NCBI GenBank assembly: GCA_045597845.1
Contig: JAZLKZ010000070.1
Span: forward strand, 1-17,142
Direction: 5' to 3'
DNA: 17,142 nucleotides
Origin: Colimorpha sp045597845
Lineage (GTDB): Bacteria; Bacteroidota; Bacteroidia; Bacteroidales; P3
Below, one piece after another: positions 1-8,253 of this stretch (position 1 is the stretch's first letter; the number at the start of each line of letters is the position of its first letter). The translations under genes and the position numbers were made by a program. The notes under the pieces were generated by a model that did not search any database, was not told the origin of the DNA, and saw only the letters and a list, made by a program, of their open reading frames with translations.

Positions 1-20
1 ACAAAATGTCTTTCTGCCAT
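1..20 (-). CDS. korB: Start of korB, 2-oxoacid:ferredoxin oxidoreductase beta subunit (partial)
   Basis: Only the first six codons are inside the window (M-A-E-R-H-F). The gene reads leftward off the left edge from an ATG at 20-18, four bases after the korA stop codon. Its identity rests on position: in Bacteroidota the alpha/gamma-fused korA is normally followed directly by korB, the thiamine-diphosphate-binding beta subunit. The tight spacing and a good Shine-Dalgarno sequence inside the end of korA suggest co-transcription and translational coupling. The fragment itself has no diagnostic motif, so the name is an inference from context. Confidence 0.6.
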
Positions 21-24
21 AGTC

Positions 25-1863
25 TTATTCTCCTAAAATTTTATTAAACGCTTCTTTTAACTCGCCAACCTCGAAGGGCAGACCCATGATTTTGTTGTAC
101 TGATGCATGGGGCATTCGGGGAACTGGGTGCGCAAATAGCCTGCAAACTGGCCGCTGTTGAGTTCGCAAACAACGATTTTCTTGTATTTACGCAAGATGT
201 CGCCGGTGTTCTTGGGCAACGGGCAGATGTAGTTGAAGTGGGTATAAGCCACTTTCTTGCCTTCCTTGTTCATCTCTTCCACAGCCAAAGTGAGTGCGCC
301 AGAGGTACCGCCCCAACCCACAACGAGCAATTCGCCATCGGGATCGCCCATAACTTCCTGTTCGGGGATATAGTTGGCAACACGATCGACCTTCTCCTGA
401 CGGTTGTGAACCATGAGAGCGTGGTTTTCGGGATCGGTGCTAAGAGGACCGTCGGGGCATTTTTCCAAGCCGCCTACGCGGTGGCTGAGGCCTTCCATTC
501 CGGGAAGAGCCCATTCGCGAGCGAAAGTCTCAGGGTCGCGACGGAAAGGACGGTAGTTGGGATCGTTGGGCTTAGCCAAACGAGGAGTGATGCTGGGCAA
601 GTCGGCAACCTTGGGGATGCGGAACAGCTGCGAACCATTGCCAAGGTAACCGTCGGTGAGCAGGATGACAGGAGTCATGTGCTCGAGAGCGATTTTGGCT
701 GCATTGTAAGCCCAGTAGAAACAATTTGCGCTGCTGGAAGCGGCAACGACAACACAAGGAGCCTCACCGTTGCGGCCATACAGAGCCTGGTTGAGGTCGG
801 ACTGCTCGGTCTTGGTGGGCAGACCCGTAGAAGGACCGCCACGCTGTACGTCAACAACGACCAAAGGAAGTTCGGTCATGACAGCCAAGCCGAGTGCTTC
901 GCTCTTCAGAGAGAGACCAGGACCAGATGTGGAGGTGCAAGCCAGAGCGCCAGCATAGGAAGCGCCGATAGCGGAGCAGATACCAGCGATTTCGTCTTCA
1001 GCCTGGAAAACGCGAGCGCCGAGAGCCTTGTGCTTTGAAAGTTCCACCATCACGTCGGTAGCTGGGGTAATAGGATAAGAACCGAGGAACAAGCGACGAC
1101 CGCTGCGTTCGGAAGCGGCGAGAAGACCCCAAGCGGTAGCCACGTTACCGGTGATGTTGCGGTAGCGGCCTTTGGGCATCTCGGCATGAGCAACCTCTAA
1201 GATATGAGAATGCATTACCTCAAGCTTGTCTGCATATTCGTAACCTTCGGTAAGAACGGCCTTGTTGAGCTTGATTACTTCGGGCTTTTTGGCGAACTTA
1301 CGTTCAAGGTACGCAAAAGTCTGGTCGAGAGTCTTGTGGGTAGCGTAGAAAATGATACCCAAAGCAAACATGTTGCGGCACTTATCGTAGGTTTTCTTGT
1401 CGGCGCCCTGTTCCTTGCCGATTTTCTCGGTGAAAGAGGTCACTGGAGCCTTGATGATGGTATAAGCACGCTCGAGCTCGTCGGTAAAGGGGTTATCGGT
1501 ATAGCCAGCCTTTTCCATGGCCTCATCGGTGAAAGTGTCGATGTCGACGATAACCGTTGCGCCCTTCTTGGCCCATTTGAGGTTGGACTTGAAGGAAGCG
1601 GGGTTCATAGCGACGAGAATGTCGCATTTGTCGCCAGAGCTATAGATGCGGTTGCCCACATGGACCTGATAGCCTGAAACGCCAGCGATCGTGTTGTGCG
1701 GAGCACGAATTTCGGCTGGATAGTCGGGGAAAGTTGCGATGTCGTTGCCAGTGAGTGCTGAAGCGTCGGAGAAAAGTGTTCCTGAGAGCTGCATGCCATC
1801 ACCAGAATCACCTGCAAAGCGAACAACGAGATCGTCTTTATTAATAATCTGATTGTTTGACAT
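25..1863 (-). CDS. korA: 2-oxoacid (probably 2-oxoglutarate):ferredoxin oxidoreductase, fused gamma/alpha subunit
   Basis: This 612-aa protein combines two subunits of the oxidoreductase that converts a 2-oxoacid plus CoA to acyl-CoA and CO2, passing electrons to ferredoxin. The gamma domain fills about residues 10-200 and contains the glycine-rich FAGDSGDGM stretch (16-24). The alpha domain starts near 238 and shows YPITPATD (263-270), the TSTSGPGLSL loop (310-319) and RGGPSTGLPT (341-350). No iron-sulfur Cys motif is seen, as expected because the cluster and thiamine site belong to other subunits or domains. The length matches the fused KorA form common in Bacteroidota. The ATG start at 1863 lies about 44 nt from a TAnnTTTG box, and korB follows. 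The specific substrate is an inference; 2-oxoglutarate is usual for this architecture, but related 2-oxoacids cannot be excluded. Confidence 0.93.
   Translation of the reverse strand: MSNNQIINKDDLVVRFAGDSGDGMQLSGTLFSDASALTGNDIATFPDYPAEIRAPHNTIAGVSGYQVHVGNRIYSSGDKCDILVAMNPASFKSNLKWAKKGATVIVDIDTFTDEAMEKAGYTDNPFTDELERAYTIIKAPVTSFTEKIGKEQGADKKTYDKCRNMFALGIIFYATHKTLDQTFAYLERKFAKKPEVIKLNKAVLTEGYEYADKLEVMHSHILEVAHAEMPKGRYRNITGNVATAWGLLAASERSGRRLFLGSYPITPATDVMVELSKHKALGARVFQAEDEIAGICSAIGASYAGALACTSTSGPGLSLKSEALGLAVMTELPLVVVDVQRGGPSTGLPTKTEQSDLNQALYGRNGEAPCVVVAASSSANCFYWAYNAAKIALEHMTPVILLTDGYLGNGSQLFRIPKVADLPSITPRLAKPNDPNYRPFRRDPETFAREWALPGMEGLSHRVGGLEKCPDGPLSTDPENHALMVHNRQEKVDRVANYIPEQEVMGDPDGELLVVGWGGTSGALTLAVEEMNKEGKKVAYTHFNYICPLPKNTGDILRKYKKIVVCELNSGQFAGYLRTQFPECPMHQYNKIMGLPFEVGELKEAFNKILGE
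28..34 (-). promoter_or_regulatory. Shine-Dalgarno sequence for korB
   Basis: On the minus strand AGGAGAA ends 7 nt before the ATG at 20. It lies within the last codons of korA. Strong Shine-Dalgarno sites are uncommon in Bacteroidota and I see none this good before the other genes here, so it helps fix the korB start and suggests stoichiometric expression of the two subunits. Confidence 0.65.
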
Positions 1864-1906
1864 TTGATATTAATTTTATTAATAATTTTGCATTAAAACT
1901 AATATG

Positions 1907-1914
1907 CAAATATA
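1907..1914 (-). promoter_or_regulatory. Bacteroidota -7 promoter box for korA
   Basis: TATATTTG on the minus strand fits the Bacteroidota primary sigma consensus TAnnTTTG. It would start transcription near 1900, giving a leader of about 37 nt before the korA ATG. No convincing -33 TTTG is seen at the usual spacing. The box sits in an AT-rich divergent intergenic region. Confidence 0.6.
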
Positions 1915-2029
1915 CAAATTTATTTGGGATTGGCGTAATGTGCGACGAAATGAATTGTCAACAGATTGGTTTTCTTTTTGTTTATATCTCCTTGAACAAA
2001 TTTAATACTATGGTAATTAGAATTTTTTG

Positions 2030-2037
2030 TATATTTG
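2030..2037 (+). promoter_or_regulatory. Bacteroidota -7 promoter box for the T9SS subtilase operon
   Basis: TATATTTG on the plus strand matches TAnnTTTG and predicts a start near 2043, about 20 nt before the ATG at 2065. It overlaps a possible TTG start at 2035, so that upstream start would not be on the transcript, which supports the ATG. The same TTTGTATATTTGCA core occurs at the korA promoter on the other strand. Confidence 0.6.
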
Positions 2038-2064
2038 CAAATTCAACCAATTTGTACGAATCCG

Positions 2065-4197
2065 ATGTATAAAAGAGTCTGTTACATTGCAATTACGTTA
2101 TTGCTCGGCCTTGCAACAAATCTTTCAGCCCAGACAAAATGCGGCATCGACAGCAAAGTATCGATGCAGCAAGCACACTTTGAGGCAAAAACAAAAAAGA
2201 GCATGGAGCCTCTGCGCATAGTGGCCAAGGTCGCCCCTTCTTTCGACAGCAAAAAAATCCAGAACAAGGGAATCGTGATCGGCAGCAGGATTGGCGACAT
2301 CGTAACCTTGACCGTCCCCGTGGACCAGCTGTCGCTTTTGGAATCAGACAACACCATTCTCCAATACCAAGTAGCCCGCAGCATGTCGCCCGACTGCAAC
2401 AAAGTGCGTTTCGACACGAGAACCGACAGTGTGCATGCAGGACTGGAATTGCCGCAAGTCTTTGACGGAAGTGGCGTAATCATCGGAATCACCGACTGGG
2501 GCTTTGACTACACCCATCCCAATTTCAACAACGGCAGCGAGGACAACCACAGGATACTTCGAGCCTGGGACCAGTTCAAGATTTCAGGACCAGCTCCCGA
2601 AGGATTCAATTACGGAACAGAATTCATTGGATACGACCAACTCATGGAAGCCCAATGCGACACTTTCGGGCTCTATGGCTACGCCACTCACGCATCACAT
2701 GTAACGGGAATCGCGGCTGGCAAGGGTCTTGCCAACGGAGACTACCAAGGTCAAGCTCCAGGAGCCAATCTCATTATGGCTTCGTTCGGACTGAACGAGG
2801 CTTGCTGGCTGGATGCCGTGGCATGGATGAAAGCCGTGGCGCAGCAAGAGCAGAAACGTCTGGTCATCAACAGCAGCTGGGGAATGTACACCTTCAGCAC
2901 CCTCGACGGCACCTCGCTTTTGAGCCAAGCCATCGACGCCTATTCGCAAGAAGGCATCATCTTTGTGACCAGTGGCGGCAACAACGGAGACGCAACAATG
3001 CACATATCCCGTACCTTCACCACAGACCACCCAGACACCATCAAAACCGTGGCGTCGTATTACAGCGACGGCATCGGGCAGGCGCTCATCTGCTGGGGCG
3101 AAGAGGGGAAAGACTTCGACGCAGCCATAGGCATTTATATGAACGACACGCTGGTGGTATCGCCATTCTGGAACACTGCCGCATCGGGATATATCGACAC
3201 TTTCCTGGTCGTTGGATCCGACACAATCCCCTACAACGTGATGTGGGAACACGCCAATCCGTTCAACAACCGTTCGCACCTGCTTTTCAATGTTACAAAG
3301 GTAGGAAACAACCAATTGCGCATGTTCGTCACCGCCCAAGAAGGCACCGTTCACGCCTGGAACATCAACTTGATGGCCAATGGAGCCGGCAATGTAGGAT
3401 GCGATTTCAAGAAAAACAACATCCCGCTCTACGTCAACGGAGACAACAGCTATGGAATCGGCGAACCCGCCTGTGCCCAAAGCACCATTGCCATAGCGGC
3501 GCACAACGCAGACCGACTGAGTGGCGTAAGTCAGACCTACACCCCTGGCAACATCGCAAATTTCAGCAGCCTCGGCCCCACGCTGGACGGACGCAACAAA
3601 CCTGAAATCTCCGCTCCCGGCGTCAACATCATCTCCTCTATCAGTTCATTCACGAGCGACAGCTATCCTTCGACAGCTTTTACCTTATTTAATGGGAAAC
3701 GATATATCTTTTCGGAGATGAGCGGCACCTCCATGTCGAGTCCTGCCGCCACAGGCATTGTGGCGTTGATGCTACAAGCCAACCCAAATCTCTCGCTGGA
3801 GCAGATCAAAGACATCCTCTTTACCACTGCCCGCAACGACGCCCGCACAGGAGAGATTCACGCCAGTGGCGAGATGAGCGATATTTGGGGCTGGGGAAAG
3901 ATTGACGCCATGCGAGCAGTCAACGGTGCCATCGACCGACTCTCCGTCGAAGATGCCATCGACAAACAGCAACCTATTTCAATCTATCCCAATCCAGCCT
4001 ACAGCCACGTAACTGTCCTCACAGGAACCAACCACCCCACGGAAGTTGAGATTTACTCCACCGACGGAAAGAAAGTCATGACACAAACCGTGACCGCCGA
4101 AGGCGTAATTGACGTGAGCCGCCTCGCCCACGGCATCTACGTAGCACGCATACAAGACCGCACTGGCGTGAGAACCGCAAAAATAGTCGTTCAGTGA
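2065..4197 (+). CDS. Secreted subtilisin-like (S8) serine peptidase with T9SS sorting domain
   Basis: This 710-aa exported peptidase belongs to the subtilisin family S8. Residues 1-22 form a signal peptide ending in LSA before Q23. Residues about 45-130 resemble the N-terminal region of Bacteroidota S8 peptidases. The catalytic triad is visible: Asp144 (ITDWG), His209 (YATHASHVTG) and Ser556 (SGTSMSSPAA), with oxyanion Asn306 in SGGNNGD. About 250 residues separate Asn306 from Ser556, against 66 in subtilisin, so a beta-rich domain of roughly 150 residues is inserted, as in CspA-like subtilases (family comparison is inference). The last 75 residues are a type A T9SS sorting domain beginning at ISIYPNPA (638-645) and ending in KIVVQ. 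The ATG at 2065 is preferred over an in-frame TTG at 2035 because it begins the signal peptide and lies after the predicted promoter. The substrate is unknown. Confidence 0.92.
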   Translation: MYKRVCYIAITLLLGLATNLSAQTKCGIDSKVSMQQAHFEAKTKKSMEPLRIVAKVAPSFDSKKIQNKGIVIGSRIGDIVTLTVPVDQLSLLESDNTILQYQVARSMSPDCNKVRFDTRTDSVHAGLELPQVFDGSGVIIGITDWGFDYTHPNFNNGSEDNHRILRAWDQFKISGPAPEGFNYGTEFIGYDQLMEAQCDTFGLYGYATHASHVTGIAAGKGLANGDYQGQAPGANLIMASFGLNEACWLDAVAWMKAVAQQEQKRLVINSSWGMYTFSTLDGTSLLSQAIDAYSQEGIIFVTSGGNNGDATMHISRTFTTDHPDTIKTVASYYSDGIGQALICWGEEGKDFDAAIGIYMNDTLVVSPFWNTAASGYIDTFLVVGSDTIPYNVMWEHANPFNNRSHLLFNVTKVGNNQLRMFVTAQEGTVHAWNINLMANGAGNVGCDFKKNNIPLYVNGDNSYGIGEPACAQSTIAIAAHNADRLSGVSQTYTPGNIANFSSLGPTLDGRNKPEISAPGVNIISSISSFTSDSYPSTAFTLFNGKRYIFSEMSGTSMSSPAATGIVALMLQANPNLSLEQIKDILFTTARNDARTGEIHASGEMSDIWGWGKIDAMRAVNGAIDRLSVEDAIDKQQPISIYPNPAYSHVTVLTGTNHPTEVEIYSTDGKKVMTQTVTAEGVIDVSRLAHGIYVARIQDRTGVRTAKIVVQ

Positions 4198-5156
4198 TCA
4201 AGACATTCAAAAACAACATCCTGCTGCAAACGGTGATAGTCGTTGCCGTTGCATTGGCATCCTGGCTGATGTCGATGCACACCTCAACGATGCCTGCGCC
4301 CATGGATTCCGCTCCTTTATACAACCTGATCTACAATTTATTGGAGCCCTATCCCGTGGCATGCAGCTGCATCGCACTATTCCTGCTACTTGCCGAAGGG
4401 TTGTTGTTGGCAATGATACTCAACGACCACAAGATGATTCCACAGAACACAATCCTGCCGACACTGTTCTACATCACAACCATGTCCATCGGTGGAATCA
4501 ACCTGAATCCAATTCTTTTCATCAATCTTATCATATTGATAATCACGCACAAGTTGCTATTGAGAGGAACCCCGTACACCATTTCATTCGATACTGTTAT
4601 TTCTGTTTCCGCATGGATATCCTTAGCGTCGATGTTCTTCATGCCCGCAATATTGTTGGTGATTCCCCTCATAATGAGTTTCATCATCTACAATCTCTAC
4701 CACTGGAGAGGATGGGCGATGCTACTGCTCGGACTCCTTGCGCCATACATCATCTACATAGCCATACTATTCTGTTGCGGACTGCCGTTCAAGACGCCCA
4801 CTATTGACTTGAACCAATACGCGGCACTGTTCCAGTTCTCAGCAAAACCTGTCCTATCGTACATTTATTTCCTGATTGCGTTCTGGAGCATCATTACAGT
4901 GCTGGACACCCAGCGCGAACGCGTAGTAATCTATCGAAAGAACACCTCCCTATTACTTAACGCCATCTGGAGCGCACTGCTAATGAGTGTTTTTGCGACA
5001 TGGAGCGGCACATTTTCCGAAATTTTCCAACTCTTCGCCGTTCCGTTTGCCTACACACTAAGTCTTATGATTCTCAACGCCAAAGGAAGAAAATGGATTT
5101 GGGAAACATTAATCATTCTTCTCGTAGCAATACCGTTGGTTACAATCAACCTATAG
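4194..5156 (+). CDS. DUF6427-type integral membrane protein
   Basis: The 320-aa protein is very hydrophobic, with about nine or ten predicted membrane segments (roughly 10-28, 54-76, 87-105, 106-122, 132-150, 151-168, 172-196, 220-238, 252-272, 276-294, 300-318). Features resembling DUF6427 proteins are the short Lys/Asn-containing N-terminus, PQNTILPTLFY (83-93), SLASMFFMPA (143-152) and WRGWAMLLLGLLAPY (171-185). The function of that family is unknown to me. It starts with GTG, and this GTGA overlaps the TGA stop of the upstream peptidase gene by 4 nt, an arrangement typical of translational coupling. Ribonuclease HII follows after 39 nt. Family assignment is by recognition of the pattern, not a search. 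Confidence 0.8.
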   Translation: MIKTFKNNILLQTVIVVAVALASWLMSMHTSTMPAPMDSAPLYNLIYNLLEPYPVACSCIALFLLLAEGLLLAMILNDHKMIPQNTILPTLFYITTMSIGGINLNPILFINLIILIITHKLLLRGTPYTISFDTVISVSAWISLASMFFMPAILLVIPLIMSFIIYNLYHWRGWAMLLLGLLAPYIIYIAILFCCGLPFKTPTIDLNQYAALFQFSAKPVLSYIYFLIAFWSIITVLDTQRERVVIYRKNTSLLLNAIWSALLMSVFATWSGTFSEIFQLFAVPFAYTLSLMILNAKGRKWIWETLIILLVAIPLVTINL

Positions 5157-5195
5157 GAGATTTCCGTTCAGTACCATCACAAAAACGTATTGTTC

Positions 5196-5834
5196 ATGTT
5201 GTTAGCAAGTCATACACCAGACAAGATAGAATGCGGCTGCGACGAAGCAGGAAGAGGCTGCCTCGCAGGGCCTGTATATGCCGCCGCCGTAGTATTGCCA
5301 CGCGGCTACTACAATGAGCAGCTGAACGATTCAAAACAACTCTCCGCAAAACAAAGAGAGCAATTGCGCCCCATCATTGAGCGCGAAGCCTTGGCATGGG
5401 CAGTGGCCTGGGTTGAAGCCAGCGACATAGACCAGATGAACATCCTAAAAGCCTCCATACATGCCATGAACATGGCAATCAAGCACATTGCAGGACTGGG
5501 ACAGGAACCTTGCGTGGTGGGCAGCAACGCACTTGTCGCACAGCCTCAATTGTTGCTCATCGACGGCAACAGATTCTACAACGAGACGGACATACCGCAC
5601 CAATGCATCGTAAAAGGCGACGGCAAATACTATTCCATAGCGGCAGCCTCCATCCTTGCGAAAACCCATCGTGACGAACGGATGCAAGTCCTACACCAAG
5701 AATATCCTTGCTATGGATGGGACCGGAACAAAGCCTATCCGACAAAAGACCACTATGAAGCCATCGCCAAATACGGAATCACGCCCTGGCACAGGAAAAG
5801 CTTCAAACTCTATAAATCACAAGAAGAGCGCTAA
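5196..5834 (+). CDS. rnhB: Ribonuclease HII
   Basis: This cytoplasmic 212-aa endonuclease cleaves the RNA strand of RNA-DNA hybrids and removes single ribonucleotides from DNA. The family motifs are all present: CDEAGRGCLAGP (15-26) with catalytic Asp16 and Glu17, LNDSKQLS (43-50), LLIDGN (120-125) with Asp123, and ASILAKTHRDERM (151-163) with Asp160. The C-terminal stretch with GWDRNKAYPTKDH (174-186) and ITPWHRKSF (195-203) is also typical. Length is normal. The ATG at 5196 is chosen over an in-frame TTG two codons earlier. The gene is 39 nt after the DUF6427 gene and probably belongs to the same transcript. No odd features. Confidence 0.96.
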   Translation: MLLASHTPDKIECGCDEAGRGCLAGPVYAAAVVLPRGYYNEQLNDSKQLSAKQREQLRPIIEREALAWAVAWVEASDIDQMNILKASIHAMNMAIKHIAGLGQEPCVVGSNALVAQPQLLLIDGNRFYNETDIPHQCIVKGDGKYYSIAAASILAKTHRDERMQVLHQEYPCYGWDRNKAYPTKDHYEAIAKYGITPWHRKSFKLYKSQEER

Positions 5835-5887
5835 GAAAGGTGAGTCGTAAGCAAATCATAAATTGACAACTATCAACAATTCGTAAA

Positions 5888-6448
5888 ATGCTTGAATTCA
5901 TTAAAGACTGGCAAAGAAAAAGGCTGTTGCGACAGCTGGAGCACAAAGACAGCAATCGAAACAAGAAGATTGACAATATCGCCCAAGCAAAGTCAATCGG
6001 AATCATATTCCAAGTTGGAGATGAAAACGACTGGAATTTGATCTACCACTTTGCAAAGTTGATGGAGAAAGAGGGCAAGACCGTAGCCATGATAGGCCTG
6101 CAAGACAGTGAAACCGAGTTAAGCTACATCATAACCCATTCTAACACATTACTATGCAAAGAGAAAGACGATTTCGACTATTGGGGTGTTCCCAAGAAGG
6201 ATTTGGTGGAGAAATTCGCCAGAAATCATTATGAACTGCTCATAGATACAACAGAAGAACCAAACTTTTTCGGACAGTATATCGCCCTTTCCTGCAACGC
6301 CGACCTGAAGATCTGCTACGCTTCGACCGAAGAGTTGGAAGACAACGGAAAGATATTCGACATGATGATACAAGGAGAAGATGCGCTCAACCTCCGAGAC
6401 TACCTCAACCAAGTTGTGAAATACCTCAAGATGATCAAAAAAGAATAG
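5888..6448 (+). CDS. DUF6913-like protein of unknown function
   Basis: The 186-aa protein is predicted cytoplasmic, with a basic N-terminal helix (RKRLLRQLEHK, 10-20), no signal peptide and no membrane segment. It resembles DUF6913 proteins of Bacteroidota: an IGIIFQVGDE strand near 37-46, a central YWGVPKKDLVEKF (98-110), then YELLIDTTEEPNFFGQYIA (115-133), and a C-terminal FDMMIQ followed by LRDYLNQVVKYLKMIKK. I know of no experimentally defined role. It sits 53 nt after rnhB and about 100 nt before dapA; its position next to dapA agrees with what I recall from other Bacteroidales, but that is memory rather than a search. The protein is certain to be real from its codon use; the family name is less sure. 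Confidence 0.78.
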   Translation: MLEFIKDWQRKRLLRQLEHKDSNRNKKIDNIAQAKSIGIIFQVGDENDWNLIYHFAKLMEKEGKTVAMIGLQDSETELSYIITHSNTLLCKEKDDFDYWGVPKKDLVEKFARNHYELLIDTTEEPNFFGQYIALSCNADLKICYASTEELEDNGKIFDMMIQGEDALNLRDYLNQVVKYLKMIKKE

Positions 6449-6549
6449 TCAAGACAACAAAACAGAGCCAGGATCGGCCAGAAATCAGCGGCCAAACTTT
6501 CGATAAAAAACAACATCAACTCAAAAAACAAAAATCCTTTTCCATAATT

Positions 6550-7440
6550 ATGAACAAGAATCTTTTCACCGGTACGGGTGTCGCATTGGTGACTCCTTTC
6601 AGGAAACTGGAAACCATAGATTTCAGCAAACTTGAATCACTTATAGAGCATATCATTGAATCCGGCGTTGACTACATTGTAGCCCTTGGAACCACCAGCG
6701 AGGCCGCCACCATGACGGAAAGCGAACGCTCCGCACTGCAAGATTTCATCGTAGAGACCACCAACGGGCGCGTGCCCATCATGCTCGGGCTCGGCGGCAA
6801 CAACACACAGAGCGTCATCGACTCCCTCGGTCGCACAAACTTCGAAGGTATAAGTGGAATACTCTCCGTAGCGCCCTATTACAACAAGCCCAACCAGCGA
6901 GGCATTGCGCAGCATTTCAAGCAAATTGCCGACGCATCGCCCGTACCCGTAATCATTTACAACGTTCCTGGTCGCACAGGCATCAACATCGCCGCATCCA
7001 CAACCATACAGTTGGCACAAGAGTGTCCCAACATCATCGGCATAAAAGAAGCCAGCGGCAACATTGCACAAGTGATGGAAATCATCGCCCACAAACCAGA
7101 ACATTTCAAGGTTATTTCGGGCGACGACGCCCTCACCTACCCTATGATCGCACTTGGAGCTTCGGGAGTCATCTCCGTGGCAGCCAACGCATTCCCCGCA
7201 GAGATGTCGCAGATGGTGAAACTCGCCCTAAAAGGCGACTGGAAGAAAGCGCTGCCCATACATTACAAGCTACTTCCCCTCATGAACGCAATGTTCGAGG
7301 AAGGCAATCCCACAGGCGTAAAAGCCCTTCTGGAAATCGAGGGACATATATCCAACAACCTTCGACTCCCGTTGGTAAAGGCATCGAAACCATTATACAA
7401 CAAACTCGGTGCGCTTTACGAAGAATTCAAAAAGAACTAA
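6550..7440 (+). CDS. dapA: 4-hydroxy-tetrahydrodipicolinate synthase
   Basis: DapA condenses pyruvate with aspartate semialdehyde, the first committed step of diaminopimelate and lysine synthesis. The 296-aa length is standard for this (beta/alpha)8 aldolase. Active-site residues can be placed: Thr48-Thr49 in ALGTTSEAA, Tyr111 in APYYNKP, Tyr137 and Arg142 in VIIYNVPGRTG, and Schiff-base Lys166 in IIGIKEASG. The GDD at 191-193 is also conserved. The ATG at 6550 follows a 101-nt gap after the DUF6913 gene in which I see no clear TAnnTTTG box or terminator, so read-through from upstream is likely. Members of the wider N-acetylneuraminate lyase family look similar, but this motif set is that of DapA. 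Confidence 0.95.
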   Translation: MNKNLFTGTGVALVTPFRKLETIDFSKLESLIEHIIESGVDYIVALGTTSEAATMTESERSALQDFIVETTNGRVPIMLGLGGNNTQSVIDSLGRTNFEGISGILSVAPYYNKPNQRGIAQHFKQIADASPVPVIIYNVPGRTGINIAASTTIQLAQECPNIIGIKEASGNIAQVMEIIAHKPEHFKVISGDDALTYPMIALGASGVISVAANAFPAEMSQMVKLALKGDWKKALPIHYKLLPLMNAMFEEGNPTGVKALLEIEGHISNNLRLPLVKASKPLYNKLGALYEEFKKN

Positions 7441-7491
7441 CCCCAAGGTCGTTTTCACACTCAATTTCTCACGCTAAATCCATCACTCTTC

Positions 7492-8253
7492 ATGGGCGTT
7501 TCTCTACAACAAATCCAACAACCCATACTCACTCAACTACAAGCCGTCAGTGAAATTTTCCACAAACAGCTTCATAGCGGAGTCACCTTGCTCAACGGAA
7601 TCAACGGCTACAATTTCAAAGCCTCTGGCAAGCTCATCCGTCCCACGCTACTGTTACTCGCGGCAGGAACCATATCCACCGAAAAAGTATGCCATCCCGA
7701 CACACTCAACCTTGCCGCCGCCATGGAGATGCTGCACAACAGCACTTTGATTCACGACGACATCGTTGACGACGACGACATGCGCCGCAACCAAGAGTCA
7801 GTAAAGCACCGCTGGGGGAATGCCGCGGCTGTACTCACGGGCGACTTCTACCTGGCGCAAGTCATGCAGTTGCTCTGTCAATCGGGCGACAAAAAAATCA
7901 TACAACAGGTCGGACAGACTGTCGTTGAAATGAGCGAAGGCGAGCTGCGCCAACTCTCTCTCCACAAAGAGAAAACACCCATAACGCCCGAAATATACCG
8001 TGAAATACTGCGTTGCAAGACCGCTTCGCTGATGTCCACATGCTGTGCCATAGGAAACCCCGCACTCAAAGAATTCGGAGAGCATTATGGTCTTGCATTC
8101 CAATTGCGCGACGACATCAACGACCACGAAGAGATGCCCTGTTCGGAAGAGATGCTGATGCAAGAGTTGACAGCCGCCCGTGAATGCCTGGCAGTGATTC
8201 CCGAGAGTCCCTACCGCACCGCATTGAGTCAGCTTGTTGACATACTACAATAA
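7492..8253 (+). CDS. Short polyprenyl diphosphate synthase (internal segment missing)
   Basis: The 253-aa protein belongs to the trans-isoprenyl diphosphate synthase family that elongates allylic diphosphates with isopentenyl diphosphate. Visible motifs are GKLIRP (46-51), the first Asp-rich motif HDDIVDDDDMRR (88-99), GDFYLAQ (117-123), CKTASL (175-180) and the second Asp-rich motif QLRDDIND (204-211). Family members are usually about 320 aa. Here the stretch that follows DDxxD, normally carrying a GKxxGxDLxxGKxTLP signature, is absent, and residues 212-253 jump to a C-terminal helix with YRTALSQLVDIL. The reading frame is open throughout, with no sign of a frameshift. It may be a shortened active enzyme, a regulatory relative or a decaying copy. 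Its stop overlaps the end of the leftward GNAT by 9 nt. Confidence 0.85.
   Translation: MGVSLQQIQQPILTQLQAVSEIFHKQLHSGVTLLNGINGYNFKASGKLIRPTLLLLAAGTISTEKVCHPDTLNLAAAMEMLHNSTLIHDDIVDDDDMRRNQESVKHRWGNAAAVLTGDFYLAQVMQLLCQSGDKKIIQQVGQTVVEMSEGELRQLSLHKEKTPITPEIYREILRCKTASLMSTCCAIGNPALKEFGEHYGLAFQLRDDINDHEEMPCSEEMLMQELTAARECLAVIPESPYRTALSQLVDILQ

Noticed and set aside
103..1038. Plus-strand reading frame of 311 codons opposite korA.
   Set aside because: It lies wholly antisense to the well-supported korA gene, has no family motif and has no promoter or start context of its own; a shadow frame of a GC-balanced coding region.
2035..2064. In-frame TTG start giving ten extra residues on the subtilase.
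   Set aside because: It overlaps the predicted -7 box and would precede the transcription start; the ATG at 2065 begins a normal signal peptide.
2655..3605. Plus-strand reading frame of 316 codons inside the subtilase gene.
   Set aside because: It is in another frame of the same strand as the catalytic subtilase and is rich in Arg and His runs typical of frame-shifted shadows, with no domain match.
6467..6495. Short GGCC-flanked repeat before dapA as a terminator or operator.
   Set aside because: The pairing is only about four base pairs around a ten-base loop with no T run, so it is too weak to support.
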